A stretch of DNA of 64,000 nt from Taklimakanibacter albus (GCF_016595235.1 NZ_JAENHL010000008.1:2162961-2226960), one strand, 5' to 3'. Positions 7,741 through 16,670 are shown, counted from the stretch's first letter. Notes: generated from the letters alone by a model not told the origin. Translations and numbers: made by a program.

Positions 7741-9689
7741 CGAGCTCCGCCGCGGTCGTCAGGCCCGCCGCGGCGCGCGCGCCGCCTCTCGATCTCATCG
7801 CGATGGTGGCGGTGCTCGCGGCCCTTCTCGTCCTGGCGCAGCTCGTTCCCGTTTTCGACAAATGGCCCGAAGCGCTGGTGATCCCGGTGCGCGGCTGGGT
7901 CACCGATTTCTTCGCCTGGTTCGCGCAAACGGCGAAGCCGGTGACGCGCGCCATCGCCTGGCTGCTGGCGCAACCGCTGGCGCTGGTGGAAGCGCTGCTT
8001 TATCGCGGCATTCCGGCGTGGAAATGGCCGCCGCTGCCCTGGCCCGCCATCGTGCTGGGCGCCGCCCTTCTCGGCCACTGGATCGGCGGACGTCCGCTGG
8101 CGCTGCTCTGCGGTCTGGCGAGCTTCTATCTCGCTCTGTTCGGCCTGTGGCCGGATGCGATGCAGACGCTGGCGATCGTGCTGGTGACGGTGCCGCTGGC
8201 GGCGATCAGCGGATTGCTGCTCGGCATCTGGGCGACACGCAGCCGGCGCGCCGAACGCGTGCTCAATGTCATCTTCGACGTGATGCAGGCGACGCCGCAT
8301 ATGGCTTATCTGGGTCCGGTGGTCATCCTGTTCGGTTTCGGCCAGGTGCCGGCGATGCTCGCCACGCTCGGCTTCGCGCTGCCGCCGATGGCGCGCTGCA
8401 CCATCCTCGGCATCCGCACCGTGCCGCGCGATGTCATCGAGGCGGGCCACATGGCGGGCTGCACGCCGTTGCAGCTTCTGTGGAAGGTCGAGCTGCCGGC
8501 GGCCGAGCGCACCTTACTCCTGGGCCTCAACCAGGTGGTGATGCAGACGCTCGCCATGGCGGTCATCGCCTCGCTGGTCGGCGCCTCGGGCCTCGGTCAG
8601 AAGCTGCTCTTCTCGCTGCAGCAATTGCAGATCGGCAAGGCGGTGGAGCAAGGGGTGGCCATCACGCTCATCGCAATCGTGCTCGACCGCATGACGCAGG
8701 CCTTCATGCGGCGCAACCCGCAACGCATCGCGCCCGGAACGCCCTGGGTCCGGCGCCACCGGTATCTCGTGGCCTTCGGCGTCCTTGTCGTCGTCACCAT
8801 CGCGGCGGCACGGATGTTCCCGGCGCTCGCCATATATCCTAAGGAGCTGACGCTCTCTTATGGCGGGCCGATCAATGACGCGGTGCGCTGGATCTCGCGC
8901 AATCTGTTTCCCTATGTGAAGCCTATCCGCGACAGCATCACCATCTGGCTGCTGCTGCCGTTGCGCGACTTCTATCTGTTCCTGCCCTGGCCGGTGGTCA
9001 TCGGAATTCCGGCGATGATCGGCTGGCATTTCGGCGGCTGGCGGCTGGCGCTGCTGCCCGTCGGTCTCCTGGGATTCCTGATGCTCGCCGGCTTCTGGAC
9101 GCCGTTGATGCTGACGCTTTATCTCGTCACCAGCACGACGGTGCTGTGCGTGATCATCGGCATACCGCTCGGCATCTGGGCGGCGCGGCGACCGCTCGCA
9201 GCGCGCATCATCAACACGGTCTGCGACACGCTGCAGACTTTTCCAAGCTTCATCTATCTCATTCCGGTGATCATGCTGTTCCAGACCAGCGATCTCTCCA
9301 ATGTGATCGCCATGCTCGCTTATGCGACGGTGCCGGCCATCCGCTTCACCTATCTGGGCCTGCTGCGCGTGCCGCAGGCGACGGTCGAAGCGGCGACCGC
9401 CGCCGGCGCGACGGCGGCGCAACGCCTGCGCAAGGTGGAATTGCCGATCGCCTTTCCGGAAATCCTGCTCGGCATCAACCAGACGATCATGATGGCGCTC
9501 GCCATGGTGGCGATCACCGCGCTCATCGGCTCACGCGATCTCGGCCAGGAGATCTACAAGGCGCTGCCCGGCGCCGATACCGGCCGCGGCCTGCTCGCCG
9601 GTCTCGGCATCGCCTTCATCGGCATCATCGCCGACCGGCTGATCGGCGCCTGGGCGCAGAAGCGCAAGAAGGAATTGGGGATGGGTTAG
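7737..9689 (+). CDS. tmoW: Double-length ABC permease for quaternary amine/TMAO uptake (ProW/TmoW type)
   Basis: A 650-residue membrane protein, about twice the length of E. coli ProW. It contains two homologous BPD-type permease halves: the first with its EAA-like loop around VIEAGHMAGCTPLQLLWKVE and the second around TVEAATAAGATAAQRLRKVE. Each half is preceded by several hydrophobic helices and followed by LLGLNQVVMQTLAMAVIA or LLGINQTIMMALAMVAIT. One polypeptide can therefore supply both transmembrane halves of the importer. The start overlaps the ATPase stop (ATGA, 7737-7740). Fused permeases of this kind are known in alphaproteobacterial betaine and TMAO systems. The gene closes the operon and converges on the GntR gene. 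Confidence 0.82.
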   Translation: MTSSAAVVRPAAARAPPLDLIAMVAVLAALLVLAQLVPVFDKWPEALVIPVRGWVTDFFAWFAQTAKPVTRAIAWLLAQPLALVEALLYRGIPAWKWPPLPWPAIVLGAALLGHWIGGRPLALLCGLASFYLALFGLWPDAMQTLAIVLVTVPLAAISGLLLGIWATRSRRAERVLNVIFDVMQATPHMAYLGPVVILFGFGQVPAMLATLGFALPPMARCTILGIRTVPRDVIEAGHMAGCTPLQLLWKVELPAAERTLLLGLNQVVMQTLAMAVIASLVGASGLGQKLLFSLQQLQIGKAVEQGVAITLIAIVLDRMTQAFMRRNPQRIAPGTPWVRRHRYLVAFGVLVVVTIAAARMFPALAIYPKELTLSYGGPINDAVRWISRNLFPYVKPIRDSITIWLLLPLRDFYLFLPWPVVIGIPAMIGWHFGGWRLALLPVGLLGFLMLAGFWTPLMLTLYLVTSTTVLCVIIGIPLGIWAARRPLAARIINTVCDTLQTFPSFIYLIPVIMLFQTSDLSNVIAMLAYATVPAIRFTYLGLLRVPQATVEAATAAGATAAQRLRKVELPIAFPEILLGINQTIMMALAMVAITALIGSRDLGQEIYKALPGADTGRGLLAGLGIAFIGIIADRLIGAWAQKRKKELGMG

Positions 9690-9744
9690 CATCCGCACTC
9701 CTCCAGTTGTCGGCGCAAACTCTGTCACGTTCACGCAGGAGATG

Positions 9745-9807
9745 CCCTTCACCCTCTCAACGCTGACGCGTTGGGCCCCTCCCTCTCCCCTCTTCGAAGG
9801 GCGAGGG
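9745..9807. repeat. Intergenic palindromic repeat, rhizobial mosaic type
   Basis: The space between two convergent genes carries a CAACGC/GCGTTG hairpin (9758-9773) followed by a pyrimidine-rich block with a second fold-back (CCCTC ... CTTCGAAG ... GAGGG, 9781-9807). The composition and the CCCTC/GAGGG borders resemble the element pair at 11511-11658. It may also serve as a bidirectional terminator. Confidence 0.5.
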
Positions 9808-9813
9808 TAAACG

Positions 9814-10473
9814 CTATCTGCCGCGCAGGCGCAATATGTGACCCGGAATCTCGCGCAGCAGCGTGTCGATGTCGGCGGCGGCGATGAGGTCGCGCAGGCG
9901 GCGGTGATGCGGGCCCATGACCACCGCGTCCTTCTCGTCGCGGATCTCCTGGCCGAAGACGATCAGCACATGGCGGGCGAGCGATTCCCACAGTGTCAGC
10001 ACGATGGCGTTTTCGGACGCTTCGCAGATGGCGCGATGGAAGCTGAGATCGGCTTTGCTGACCCCCATCCAGTCGAGGCGGGAAGCGGCCTGCTCCATGC
10101 TGGCGATGATCTGATCGAGCTGCTTCACCAGAGCGGGGAGCGCCGCGCGGTTGGCGAGCGCGTCGCGGAGCGCGATCTTCTCGAGCGAGATGCGGACCTC
10201 GCAGATCTGATCGATGCGCTTGTCGTCGAAAGCCGGAATGAAGGTGCCGCGATGCGGCGTGCTCGCCACGATGCCCTGCGCCTCGAGGATCTTCAGCGCC
10301 TCGCGCAACGGCACGCGGCTCATCTGCAAGGTGGCGGCGAGATTGGCTTCCACCAGTCTTTCGCCCGGCTTGAAGATGCCGGCGGCAATGCCGCCGACGA
10401 TCGCCTCGGCTGCCTGGTCGGCAAGGCTCGGCGAGCGGGCAAAGGGCAGAATCGGGGCGTCAGCCATGGTCAT
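9814..10473 (-). CDS. GntR-family (FadR/FCD) transcriptional regulator
   Basis: A 219-residue repressor-type protein. The N-terminal winged helix is typical GntR (GERLVEANLAATLQMSRVPL then REALKILEAQGIV), followed by an FCD all-helical ligand domain. It is divergent from the amino-acid-type ABC operon starting at 10644, and a perfect TTGTATACAA palindrome lies between them at 10535-10544. It therefore probably controls that operon and itself in response to the imported compound or a breakdown product. An alternative ATG at 10467 has a better-placed GGGGA six bases upstream, which would remove two residues. The effector cannot be read from the sequence. Confidence 0.85.
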   Translation of the reverse strand: MTMADAPILPFARSPSLADQAAEAIVGGIAAGIFKPGERLVEANLAATLQMSRVPLREALKILEAQGIVASTPHRGTFIPAFDDKRIDQICEVRISLEKIALRDALANRAALPALVKQLDQIIASMEQAASRLDWMGVSKADLSFHRAICEASENAIVLTLWESLARHVLIVFGQEIRDEKDAVVMGPHHRRLRDLIAAADIDTLLREIPGHILRLRGR

Positions 10474-10534
10474 TCCCCATCTTCTTCATGGTTTCAGCAG
10501 CGATTCTCAATTCCCTATTGCGCATTCAAACTAA

Positions 10535-10544
10535 TTGTATACAA
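10535..10544. promoter_or_regulatory. Candidate GntR operator TTGTATACAA
   Basis: A perfect 10-bp palindrome in the 170-bp divergent spacer between the GntR gene and the binding-protein gene at 10644. FadR/FCD regulators commonly bind TnGTnnnACnA-like sites, and this fits that form. Assignment by position and symmetry only. Confidence 0.55.
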
Positions 10545-10643
10545 ATAGACCATCACGCGCAACCATCGGCGCGGGAGGAAGGCCGGGCCACCCGGCCACA
10601 AAGGACGGCCGGCCCGGAAGCCGGCTCATTCAGGGAGTGAACG

Positions 10644-11483
10644 ATGAAGCTGAACTTTCTCCGTCCGGCGGCGCTTGCCATGGCGCTGCTTGTGGGATTT
10701 GCGGGAAGCGCTTTCGCCGGCGCCGATGTGCCGGCGGCCGGGGCCAGCCCGAAGATCGATGCCATCAAAGCGCGCGGCACGCTCAAGGTCGCGGCGATCG
10801 GCGAATTCCCCTGGCTGCCCGAAAACACCTCGGGCTCGGGTCCGCAATTTTCCGGCCCGGCCTGGCTGCTCGCCGAGGAATATGCCAAGCGCCTCGGCGT
10901 GAAGCTGGAAGTGGTGCCGGTCAGCCATGAAACCAAGGTGCCGATCCTCGCCACGGGTGAAGCCGACATTTCGATCGCGCCGCTGGCGGTGACGCCGAAG
11001 CGCCAGGAAGTGGTGAACTTCGTCGTCTATTCGCGCTCGAGCCTGTGCATGTTCGGTCTTGCCGACAATCCCAAGCTCAAGGATGTGAAGACGGTCGACG
11101 ATCTCAACCGCGACGGCCTCACCATGGTCTATTTCACCGGCACGCCGCCCGAGACCTGGGCGCCGACGCGTTTCCCCAAAGCGACACTCAAAGGCGTGGC
11201 GGGCTCGGGCGCCAATGCGCCGGTCGAAGAAATTCTCGCCAAGCGCGCCGATTTCGCCACCATCGACAATGTCGCCTGGCCGGCGCTCGAGCGCCAGGTC
11301 AAGGGTCTCGTCTCCTTCCCGTCGGGCGATGACTGCCTCAAGAGCACCGAGATGGCGACCGATGTCGGTCTCGCCGTCGACAAGAAGGACCCGGCTTTCC
11401 TCGCCTGGCTGCAGGCCGTCTATGATGAGATGAAAGACCAGGTGACGGCGGAAGAGATCAAGCTGTTGAAGGCGGGCGGGTAA
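10644..11483 (+). CDS. Polar amino-acid-type ABC transporter binding protein (family 3)
   Basis: A 279-residue periplasmic binding protein with a clear signal peptide (MKLNFLRPAALAMALLVG, cleavage near AFA-GA). The mature part shows family 3 landmarks: IKARGTLKVAAIGEFPW near the start, LAEEYAKRLGVKLEVVPV, and the ISIAPLAVTPKRQEVVNF segment. These proteins capture amino acids or related small acids for import. AGGGAG lies just upstream of the ATG. The downstream permeases and ATPase (11692-13765) complete the importer, although 208 bp carrying palindromic repeats separates this gene from the first permease. The sequence does not identify the ligand; the linked enolase-superfamily enzyme and amidase hint at an unusual acid or amide. 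Confidence 0.8.
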   Translation: MKLNFLRPAALAMALLVGFAGSAFAGADVPAAGASPKIDAIKARGTLKVAAIGEFPWLPENTSGSGPQFSGPAWLLAEEYAKRLGVKLEVVPVSHETKVPILATGEADISIAPLAVTPKRQEVVNFVVYSRSSLCMFGLADNPKLKDVKTVDDLNRDGLTMVYFTGTPPETWAPTRFPKATLKGVAGSGANAPVEEILAKRADFATIDNVAWPALERQVKGLVSFPSGDDCLKSTEMATDVGLAVDKKDPAFLAWLQAVYDEMKDQVTAEEIKLLKAGG

Positions 11484-11510
11484 GCGGGCCGATCCGTCCC
11501 GTCATCTTCC

Positions 11511-11534
11511 CCTTCTCCCGCTTGCGGGAGAAGG
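11511..11534. repeat. Palindromic repeat unit, 11-bp arms
   Basis: A perfect inverted repeat with arms CCTTCTCCCGC and GCGGGAGAAGG around a TT loop. It continues into a mosaic tail (GGCGCGAAGCGCC, then GATGAGGGTG) typical of rhizobial intergenic mosaic elements. It lies inside an apparent operon, between the binding-protein gene and the first permease gene, and forms a pair with 11631-11658. Confidence 0.75.
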
Positions 11535-11630
11535 TGGCGCGAAGCGCCGGATGAGGGTGTCTCTCGACACCTACTTAGAACCTGACAAAGTACAACCGGT
11601 CGAACCAACACCCTCACCCGCCCTGTCGGG

Positions 11631-11658
11631 CCCCCTCTCCCGCAAGCGGGAGAGGGGG
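11631..11658. repeat. Palindromic repeat unit, 13-bp arms, second copy
   Basis: A perfect inverted repeat with arms CCCCCTCTCCCGC and GCGGGAGAGGGGG around an AA loop. It is preceded by CACCCTCACCCGCC, the reverse complement of the tail type seen after the first copy, so the two copies face each other. A strong hairpin ending 33 bp before the permease start may protect the upstream mRNA or limit permease expression. Confidence 0.75.
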
Positions 11659-11691
11659 AATCTTGGAGAGGGCGCGGGGCGAGGATAAAAT

Positions 11692-12357
11692 TTGGACATC
11701 AACCTCACACCGATCCTGACGAGCTGGCCGTTTCTGCTCAAGGCGCTCGGCATGACGATCTTCGTCAGCGTGATGTCGACGGCGCTCGGCTTCGTCATCG
11801 GCACGCTCGTCGGCGCGCTGCGCACCTATGGCGGACGCATGACGAATGTCATGCTCGGCTTCTATGTCGACAGCATGCGCGCCATTCCGCTTCTCGTCAT
11901 CCTGGTGTGGACCTTCTTCGCCTTCCCGCTGCTCATCGGCGCGTCGATCAATGCGGTGACCGCCGGCATTGCGGGGCTCGGACTGCATCTCGGCGCCTAT
12001 GTGTCGGAGACGATCCGCGCCGGCCTGACTTCGGTACGCCGCAACCAGATGCAAGCGGCGCTGGCGCTGGGCATGAGCCGGTTCCAGGCGATCAGGACCA
12101 TCATTCTGCCGCAGGCCATTATCCGCATGCTGCCGGCGCTCGGCTCGCTGTTCGTCATCGCCATCAAGGACAGCGCCATCGCATCCGTCATCGCGGTGCC
12201 TGAGCTTCTGCGCCAGACGCAGATCGTCGCCGGCAAGACCTTCCGCCCCTTCGAGCTCTATACCGCCGCCATGCTCGCTTATTTCATCCTCTGCTATCCG
12301 GTGGCGCGCGGCGTCGACCGGCTGTATCGGCGCTTTTCGCATCTGGGCTCGTCATGA
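11692..12357 (+). CDS. Amino-acid-type ABC permease subunit 1 (HisM/GlnP family)
   Basis: A 221-residue inner-membrane permease. A TTG start at 11692 is supported by GAGGAT five bases upstream and by the good N-terminus ([20 protein letters not shown]). The protein has about five hydrophobic helices and the characteristic loop [20 protein letters not shown], then [17 protein letters not shown], which contacts the ATPase. It pairs with the second permease, whose ATG overlaps this stop by 4 bp. Upstream lies the repeat-rich spacer rather than a new promoter that I can recognise. The importer substrate is unknown. Confidence 0.82.
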   Translation: MDINLTPILTSWPFLLKALGMTIFVSVMSTALGFVIGTLVGALRTYGGRMTNVMLGFYVDSMRAIPLLVILVWTFFAFPLLIGASINAVTAGIAGLGLHLGAYVSETIRAGLTSVRRNQMQAALALGMSRFQAIRTIILPQAIIRMLPALGSLFVIAIKDSAIASVIAVPELLRQTQIVAGKTFRPFELYTAAMLAYFILCYPVARGVDRLYRRFSHLGSS

Positions 12358-13013
12358 CCTTCGACTGGAACATCGTCTGGTCGAGCCTGCCGCGCCTGCT
12401 CGACGGCGCCTGGATGACCATCTGGCTCTCCGTCGTCACCATGCTGCTCGCCATTCCGGGTGGGCTGGCGCTGGCACTCTTGCGACTCTCCGGCATCAAG
12501 CCACTTGCGATGGCCGCCACCGCCTTCGTCGAATTCTTCCGCGCCACACCGCTGATCCTGCAGATCTACTGGGTCTATTATGTGCTGCCGGCCTATTTCG
12601 ACATCCAGCTGTCGCAGATCGCCACCGCGATCGTCGGCCTCGCCTGCAATATCTCTGCCTTCAATTCAGAGACCTTCCGGTCCGGCATCGTCTCGATCAG
12701 GCAAGGCCAGTGGAATGCCGGCCTGGCGCTCGGCATGAGCCGCGTCAGCGTGTTCTGCCGCATCGTGGCGCCGCAAGCGCTGATGCGCGTGCTGCCGGCG
12801 CTCGCCTCGACCTGGGTGTCGCTGTTCAAGGACACTTCGCTCGTCTCGATCATCGCGGTGTCGGAGCTGTCCTATGTGGCGCTGCAGATCCGGGCGGAGA
12901 CCTATCGCATTCTCGAAGTGCTGACCGCCATGGCGGCGCTCTACTGGCTGATGGGCTATCCGCAAGCGAAGCTCGTCGATTGGATCCACCATCGTTTCAA
13001 GGTCGCCGAATGA
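12354..13013 (+). CDS. Amino-acid-type ABC permease subunit 2 (HisQ/GlnP family)
   Basis: A 219-residue inner-membrane permease, paralogous to the preceding gene. It contains the family contact loop ([39 protein letters not shown]) and hydrophobic helices before and after it. Two permeases of this type normally form a heterodimeric channel with an ATPase dimer. The start overlaps the previous stop (ATGA at 12354-12357) and its stop overlaps the next start in the same way at 13010-13013, so the three genes are probably translated in fixed ratio. A substrate cannot be derived from the sequence. Confidence 0.83.
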   Translation: MTFDWNIVWSSLPRLLDGAWMTIWLSVVTMLLAIPGGLALALLRLSGIKPLAMAATAFVEFFRATPLILQIYWVYYVLPAYFDIQLSQIATAIVGLACNISAFNSETFRSGIVSIRQGQWNAGLALGMSRVSVFCRIVAPQALMRVLPALASTWVSLFKDTSLVSIIAVSELSYVALQIRAETYRILEVLTAMAALYWLMGYPQAKLVDWIHHRFKVAE

Positions 13014-13765
13014 CTGCCGCCCCGATCCTCGTCTTCGAGAATGTCGTCAAACGGTACGGCGCGCTCACCGCCCTTGCCGGCGTCAGCCTGACGCTGCATC
13101 GCGGCGAGGTCGTGTGTCTCATCGGGCCGTCGGGCTCCGGCAAATCGACGCTGCTGCGCTGCGCCAATGCGCTCGACCCGCTCGATCAGGGCCGCATCAG
13201 CTTCGACGGCCATGAGGTCAGGAGCAGCGAGGCTTCGGTGCGGCTGGTGCGCCAGCGCATGGGCATGGTGTTCCAGAATTTCGAGCTGTTCCCGCATCTG
13301 ACCGTGCTCCGCAACGTCACCATCGGGCCGACCACGGTGCTGAAACTCGGCCAGGCCGAGGCCGATGCGCGGGCGCGCAAGCTTCTCGCCAAGGTCGGGC
13401 TCGCCGATAAGGAAACCTCTCACCCTTCGGCTTTGTCGGGCGGCCAGCAGCAGCGTGTCGCCATCGCCCGGGCCCTCGCGATGGAGCCGGCGCTGATGCT
13501 GTTCGACGAGCCGACCTCGGCGCTCGATCCCGAAACGATCGGCGAGGTGCTGAGCGTCATGAAGACGCTCGCCGATGAAGGCATGACCATGCTGGTCGTC
13601 ACCCATGAGATGGACTTCGCCCGCCGCGTCGCCAACCGTGTCGCCGTCTTCGACAAGGGACGGGTGATCGAGGAAGGCACGCCGCAAGAAATCTTCACCG
13701 CGCCCAAGGTGCCGCGCACCCGCGACTTCCTCAGCCATCTCGGCTGGCACGGTGAAAGCAAATAA
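13010..13765 (+). CDS. Amino-acid-type ABC transporter ATPase (GlnQ/HisP family)
   Basis: A 251-residue ATPase. The ATG at 13010 overlaps the permease stop and starts [17 protein letters not shown]; a longer in-frame reading would run inside the permease gene. Landmarks are Walker A (GPSGSGKST), the Q-loop region ([16 protein letters not shown]), signature LSGGQQQR, Walker B ([14 protein letters not shown]) and the H-loop ([16 protein letters not shown]), in the order and spacing of GlnQ-type subunits. It powers the two preceding permeases. The enzyme genes that begin 15 bp downstream are probably co-transcribed. Confidence 0.87.
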   Translation: MTAAPILVFENVVKRYGALTALAGVSLTLHRGEVVCLIGPSGSGKSTLLRCANALDPLDQGRISFDGHEVRSSEASVRLVRQRMGMVFQNFELFPHLTVLRNVTIGPTTVLKLGQAEADARARKLLAKVGLADKETSHPSALSGGQQQRVAIARALAMEPALMLFDEPTSALDPETIGEVLSVMKTLADEGMTMLVVTHEMDFARRVANRVAVFDKGRVIEEGTPQEIFTAPKVPRTRDFLSHLGWHGESK

Positions 13766-13779
13766 CGGAAACAGGAATC

Positions 13780-14901
13780 ATGAACGAACATAGAATCGAA
13801 AGAGCGGAAGTCTTCGTCGTCGGACCCGATGTCGAGCGCTACACCTGGGCGGAAGGCATGACCGGACAGTTCATGTCCAACATCATCCTGCGGCTGACCG
13901 CGGCCAGCGGGCTGCAAGGCTTTGCCGGGGCGGCGATGATCACGCCACATTGTTTCGACCGCGCTGTCGGCGAGACCCTGCGCCATGTGCTGCCCGACGT
14001 GCTGGGCCGGCATCCGGGCGAGCGCGAGACGGTGTGGAAGGACATGCGCAATCTCGGCACGCCGATGGTGCCGCAGGCGCATTCGCTCGTCGACATCGCG
14101 CTGTGGGACATGGCGGCACGGCAGGCGCAGATGCCACTCCATCAGTTCCTCGGCGGAGCGCGCGACAAGATCCTGTCCTATGCCTCGACGCCACTCCTCG
14201 CCGACAACCAGGCTTACATAGATTATGTCGGCGAGCGCCATGATGAGGGTTTCAAAGCGGTGAAATTCCACTGCTGGTGCGTGCCGGAGCGCGACCTGCC
14301 GATGTGCGAAGCGGTGAAGAAACATTTCGACGGCAAGGACCTGGAGCTGATGCTCGATGTCGAGCAGCGCTACGACCTCCAGGGCGCGCTCAAGGCGGCG
14401 CGCCTGTTGAGCGATCTCGATTTCCGCTGGTTCGAGGCGCCCCTCGTCGACAGCGATATCGAAGGCTATCGCGAGATCCGCCGGCAGAGCACGGTGCCCG
14501 TCATCGCCGCCGGCAACACCTGGACCGATCTCCAGATGCTGACCCAGGCGGCAAAGGCCGGCGCCTGGAGTGCCTTGCGCGTCGATGCCACGATCTGCGG
14601 CGGCATCACGCCCTTGCGCAAGATCATGGGGCTTGCCGAAGCGCTGGGCATGGATGTCGAGATCCAATGCTGGGGCTATACGCTGACCCAGGCGGCCAAT
14701 CTGCATGTGATGCTGGCCTATCGCAACTGCACCTATTTCGAGCAGCCGGTGCCGTATCCCGCTTTCGAATATGGTTCGTTCGACGTCATCCGCACCGACA
14801 AGCAAGGCTATGTGCATGCGCCCAAGGGACATGGTCTCGGCATCGGCATCGACTGGAAAGCGGTCGAGAAGGCCGCTATCCTGCAGTTCGAGGTCCGCTG
14901 A
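13780..14901 (+). CDS. Enolase-superfamily enzyme (mandelate racemase/muconate lactonising type)
   Basis: A 373-residue TIM-barrel enzyme of the enolase superfamily, which abstracts a proton alpha to a carboxylate using Mg2+. Candidate acid-base residues are Lys162 and His164 (AVKFHCW). Metal ligands appear to be Asp193 (MLDVEQ) and Glu219 (FEAP), with the third position Asn246 (AAGNT) instead of the more usual Glu or Asp. Asp269 (RVDATICGG) follows. The late catalytic His of mandelate racemase is not evident; the region reads QCWGYTLTQAANLH. The gene follows the ABC ATPase by 14 bp and precedes a dehydrogenase, so it probably dehydrates or epimerises the imported acid. A precise reaction cannot be given. 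Confidence 0.72.
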   Translation: MNEHRIERAEVFVVGPDVERYTWAEGMTGQFMSNIILRLTAASGLQGFAGAAMITPHCFDRAVGETLRHVLPDVLGRHPGERETVWKDMRNLGTPMVPQAHSLVDIALWDMAARQAQMPLHQFLGGARDKILSYASTPLLADNQAYIDYVGERHDEGFKAVKFHCWCVPERDLPMCEAVKKHFDGKDLELMLDVEQRYDLQGALKAARLLSDLDFRWFEAPLVDSDIEGYREIRRQSTVPVIAAGNTWTDLQMLTQAAKAGAWSALRVDATICGGITPLRKIMGLAEALGMDVEIQCWGYTLTQAANLHVMLAYRNCTYFEQPVPYPAFEYGSFDVIRTDKQGYVHAPKGHGLGIGIDWKAVEKAAILQFEVR

Positions 14902-14903
14902 TC

Positions 14904-15668
14904 ATGAGCCACCGTCTCGAAGGCAAAAAAGCGCTTGTCTATGGCGGTGGCACCGGCATCGGCTTCGCCATCGCACAGGCGCTGATACAGGAAGGGGCGG
15001 GCGTCTTCCTGTCCGGCCGCCGCAAGACCGTGCTCGACGAAGCGGTGGCGCAGCTCGCCAAAATCGGCAAGGCAGGAAGTGCGCCGGGCGATGCGAGCTT
15101 GAAGGACGACGTGCAGCGCGTCACCGCCGCGGCCTGCGATTTCCTCGGCGGGCTCGACACGCTGGTGATGAGCGCCGGCGCCGCCGGGCGCACCTCGATC
15201 TTCGATACGGAGCCGGAGGAATTCCAGAGCATCATGGATCACACGCTGATGCCGGCTTTCTTAAGCGTGCGTTATGCCGCGTCGCATCTACTCGCCGCCG
15301 GCAAGGGCTCGGTCATCATCGTTTCTTCGATGTTCGGGCTGGTCGGACGGGCCGAACGTGTCGCTTATTGCGGCGCCAAGGCCGGCGTGATCGGCATGGT
15401 GAAAGCCATGGCGCTCGATTTCGCGCCCCATAATGTGCGGGTGAATGCGATGTGCCCCGGTTATGTCGAGACGCCTTTGTCGATCGAAGTGGCGCAGGCC
15501 GAGCCCGATCCCGCGGCGGCGATCCAAGCCAAGCGCCTGATGCATCCCATCCCGCGCGCCGGGCGGCTTGACGAGATGGGCGAACTCGCGGTCTATCTGG
15601 CCTCCGATCCGTCCGCCTTCATGACCGGCCAGGCGATCGCGATCGATGGGGGTTATTCAAGCCGGTGA
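14904..15668 (+). CDS. Short-chain dehydrogenase/reductase
   Basis: A 254-residue classical SDR. The cofactor motif is YGGGTGIGFAIAQ at the N-terminus, the structural NAG-like motif is replaced by SAGAAG, the catalytic Ser sits in VSSMFG and the Tyr-Lys pair in YCGAK. The C-terminal IAIDGGYSS ending is typical. The ATG at 14904 is two bases after the previous stop; the frame is open further upstream, but that part lies inside the enolase-superfamily gene. It should oxidise or reduce a hydroxy/keto group of the compound handled by that enzyme, in the cytoplasm, with NAD(P). Substrate unknown. Confidence 0.83.
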   Translation: MSHRLEGKKALVYGGGTGIGFAIAQALIQEGAGVFLSGRRKTVLDEAVAQLAKIGKAGSAPGDASLKDDVQRVTAAACDFLGGLDTLVMSAGAAGRTSIFDTEPEEFQSIMDHTLMPAFLSVRYAASHLLAAGKGSVIIVSSMFGLVGRAERVAYCGAKAGVIGMVKAMALDFAPHNVRVNAMCPGYVETPLSIEVAQAEPDPAAAIQAKRLMHPIPRAGRLDEMGELAVYLASDPSAFMTGQAIAIDGGYSSR

Positions 15669-15680
15669 GGGAGATCGCTG

Positions 15681-16670
15681 ATGAGCAACTGGCTTGAGAC
15701 GAGCTACATGGCGCGCAAAGGCGTGGCGCGCGGCAAAGCGGGCAAAAGACACGAGCTCACCGTCGAGAAGCAGGGCAAATATCACTATGTCTATGGACCT
15801 TATGCGGACCCGGTGCTGGCGATAGAGCCCGGCGACATCGTCATCGCCGAGACCCATGACGCTTTCGAGGGCGCCATCAAGACGGAACAGGACATGCCGT
15901 CGAAGACGCTGCACATGCCCTTCGTCAATCCGCAGAACGGACCGATCGCGGTCAGGGGCGCGGAAAAAGGCGACGTGCTCTGCGTCCATATCCACAGCAT
16001 CAAGCCGCGCGGACCGCAGCCGGTCGGCACCACGGCGCTGATCCCGGAATTCGGCGGCCTCGTCGCCACCGGCAACACCGCCCTCCTCAATCCGCCGCTG
16101 CCCGAGCGCGTGAAGAAGATGGAAGTGACGGAAGCGGGCATCAAGTTCAACAGCAAGATCACGCTGCCCTATGAGCCGTTCATCGGCACGCTGGGGGTGA
16201 GCCCCGAGATCGAAGCCGTTTCGTCACTGCAGCCGGACTACTGGGGCGGCAATATGGACCTGCCCGACGTGGCGCCGGGGGCCGTCGTCTATTTCCCGGT
16301 GCATCACAAGGACGCCTATCTCTATCTCGGCGACTGCCACGGCACGCAAGGCGACGGCGAATTGTGCGGTGTCGCGGTCGAGATGCCGTCGACCACGACG
16401 GTGCAGGTCGATCTCATCAAGAACTGGCAGATCGCGTGGCCGCGGCTCGAGACCGAGAAGTTCATCATGGCGATCGGCAGCACGAGGCCGATGGAGGATG
16501 CGGCGCGCATCGCCTATAAGGAGCTCATCCACTGGATGGTCGCCGATTACGGCTTCGACCAGTATGAGGCCTATTTCCTCCTGACCCAGGCGGGCAAGGT
16601 GCGGCTCGGCAACATGGTCGATCCGAAATACACGCTGGGGGCGTCGATCTTGAAGAATTATCTGGGGTAG
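15681..16670 (+). CDS. Acetamidase/formamidase family protein
   Basis: A 329-residue member of the FmdA/AmdA family, which hydrolyses short amides to the acid and ammonia. The family hallmark GDCHGTQGDGELCG, with His and acidic residues thought to hold the metal centre, lies at about residues 217-230, followed by VAVEMPSTTTVQVDL. The C-terminal EAYFLLTQAGKVRLGNMVDP segment also matches. The gene begins 12 bp after the dehydrogenase and ends the operon that opens at 10644. Its presence suggests the imported compound, or an intermediate, carries an amide. Relatives are often misnamed, so the exact substrate should be left open. Confidence 0.8.
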   Translation: MSNWLETSYMARKGVARGKAGKRHELTVEKQGKYHYVYGPYADPVLAIEPGDIVIAETHDAFEGAIKTEQDMPSKTLHMPFVNPQNGPIAVRGAEKGDVLCVHIHSIKPRGPQPVGTTALIPEFGGLVATGNTALLNPPLPERVKKMEVTEAGIKFNSKITLPYEPFIGTLGVSPEIEAVSSLQPDYWGGNMDLPDVAPGAVVYFPVHHKDAYLYLGDCHGTQGDGELCGVAVEMPSTTTVQVDLIKNWQIAWPRLETEKFIMAIGSTRPMEDAARIAYKELIHWMVADYGFDQYEAYFLLTQAGKVRLGNMVDPKYTLGASILKNYLG

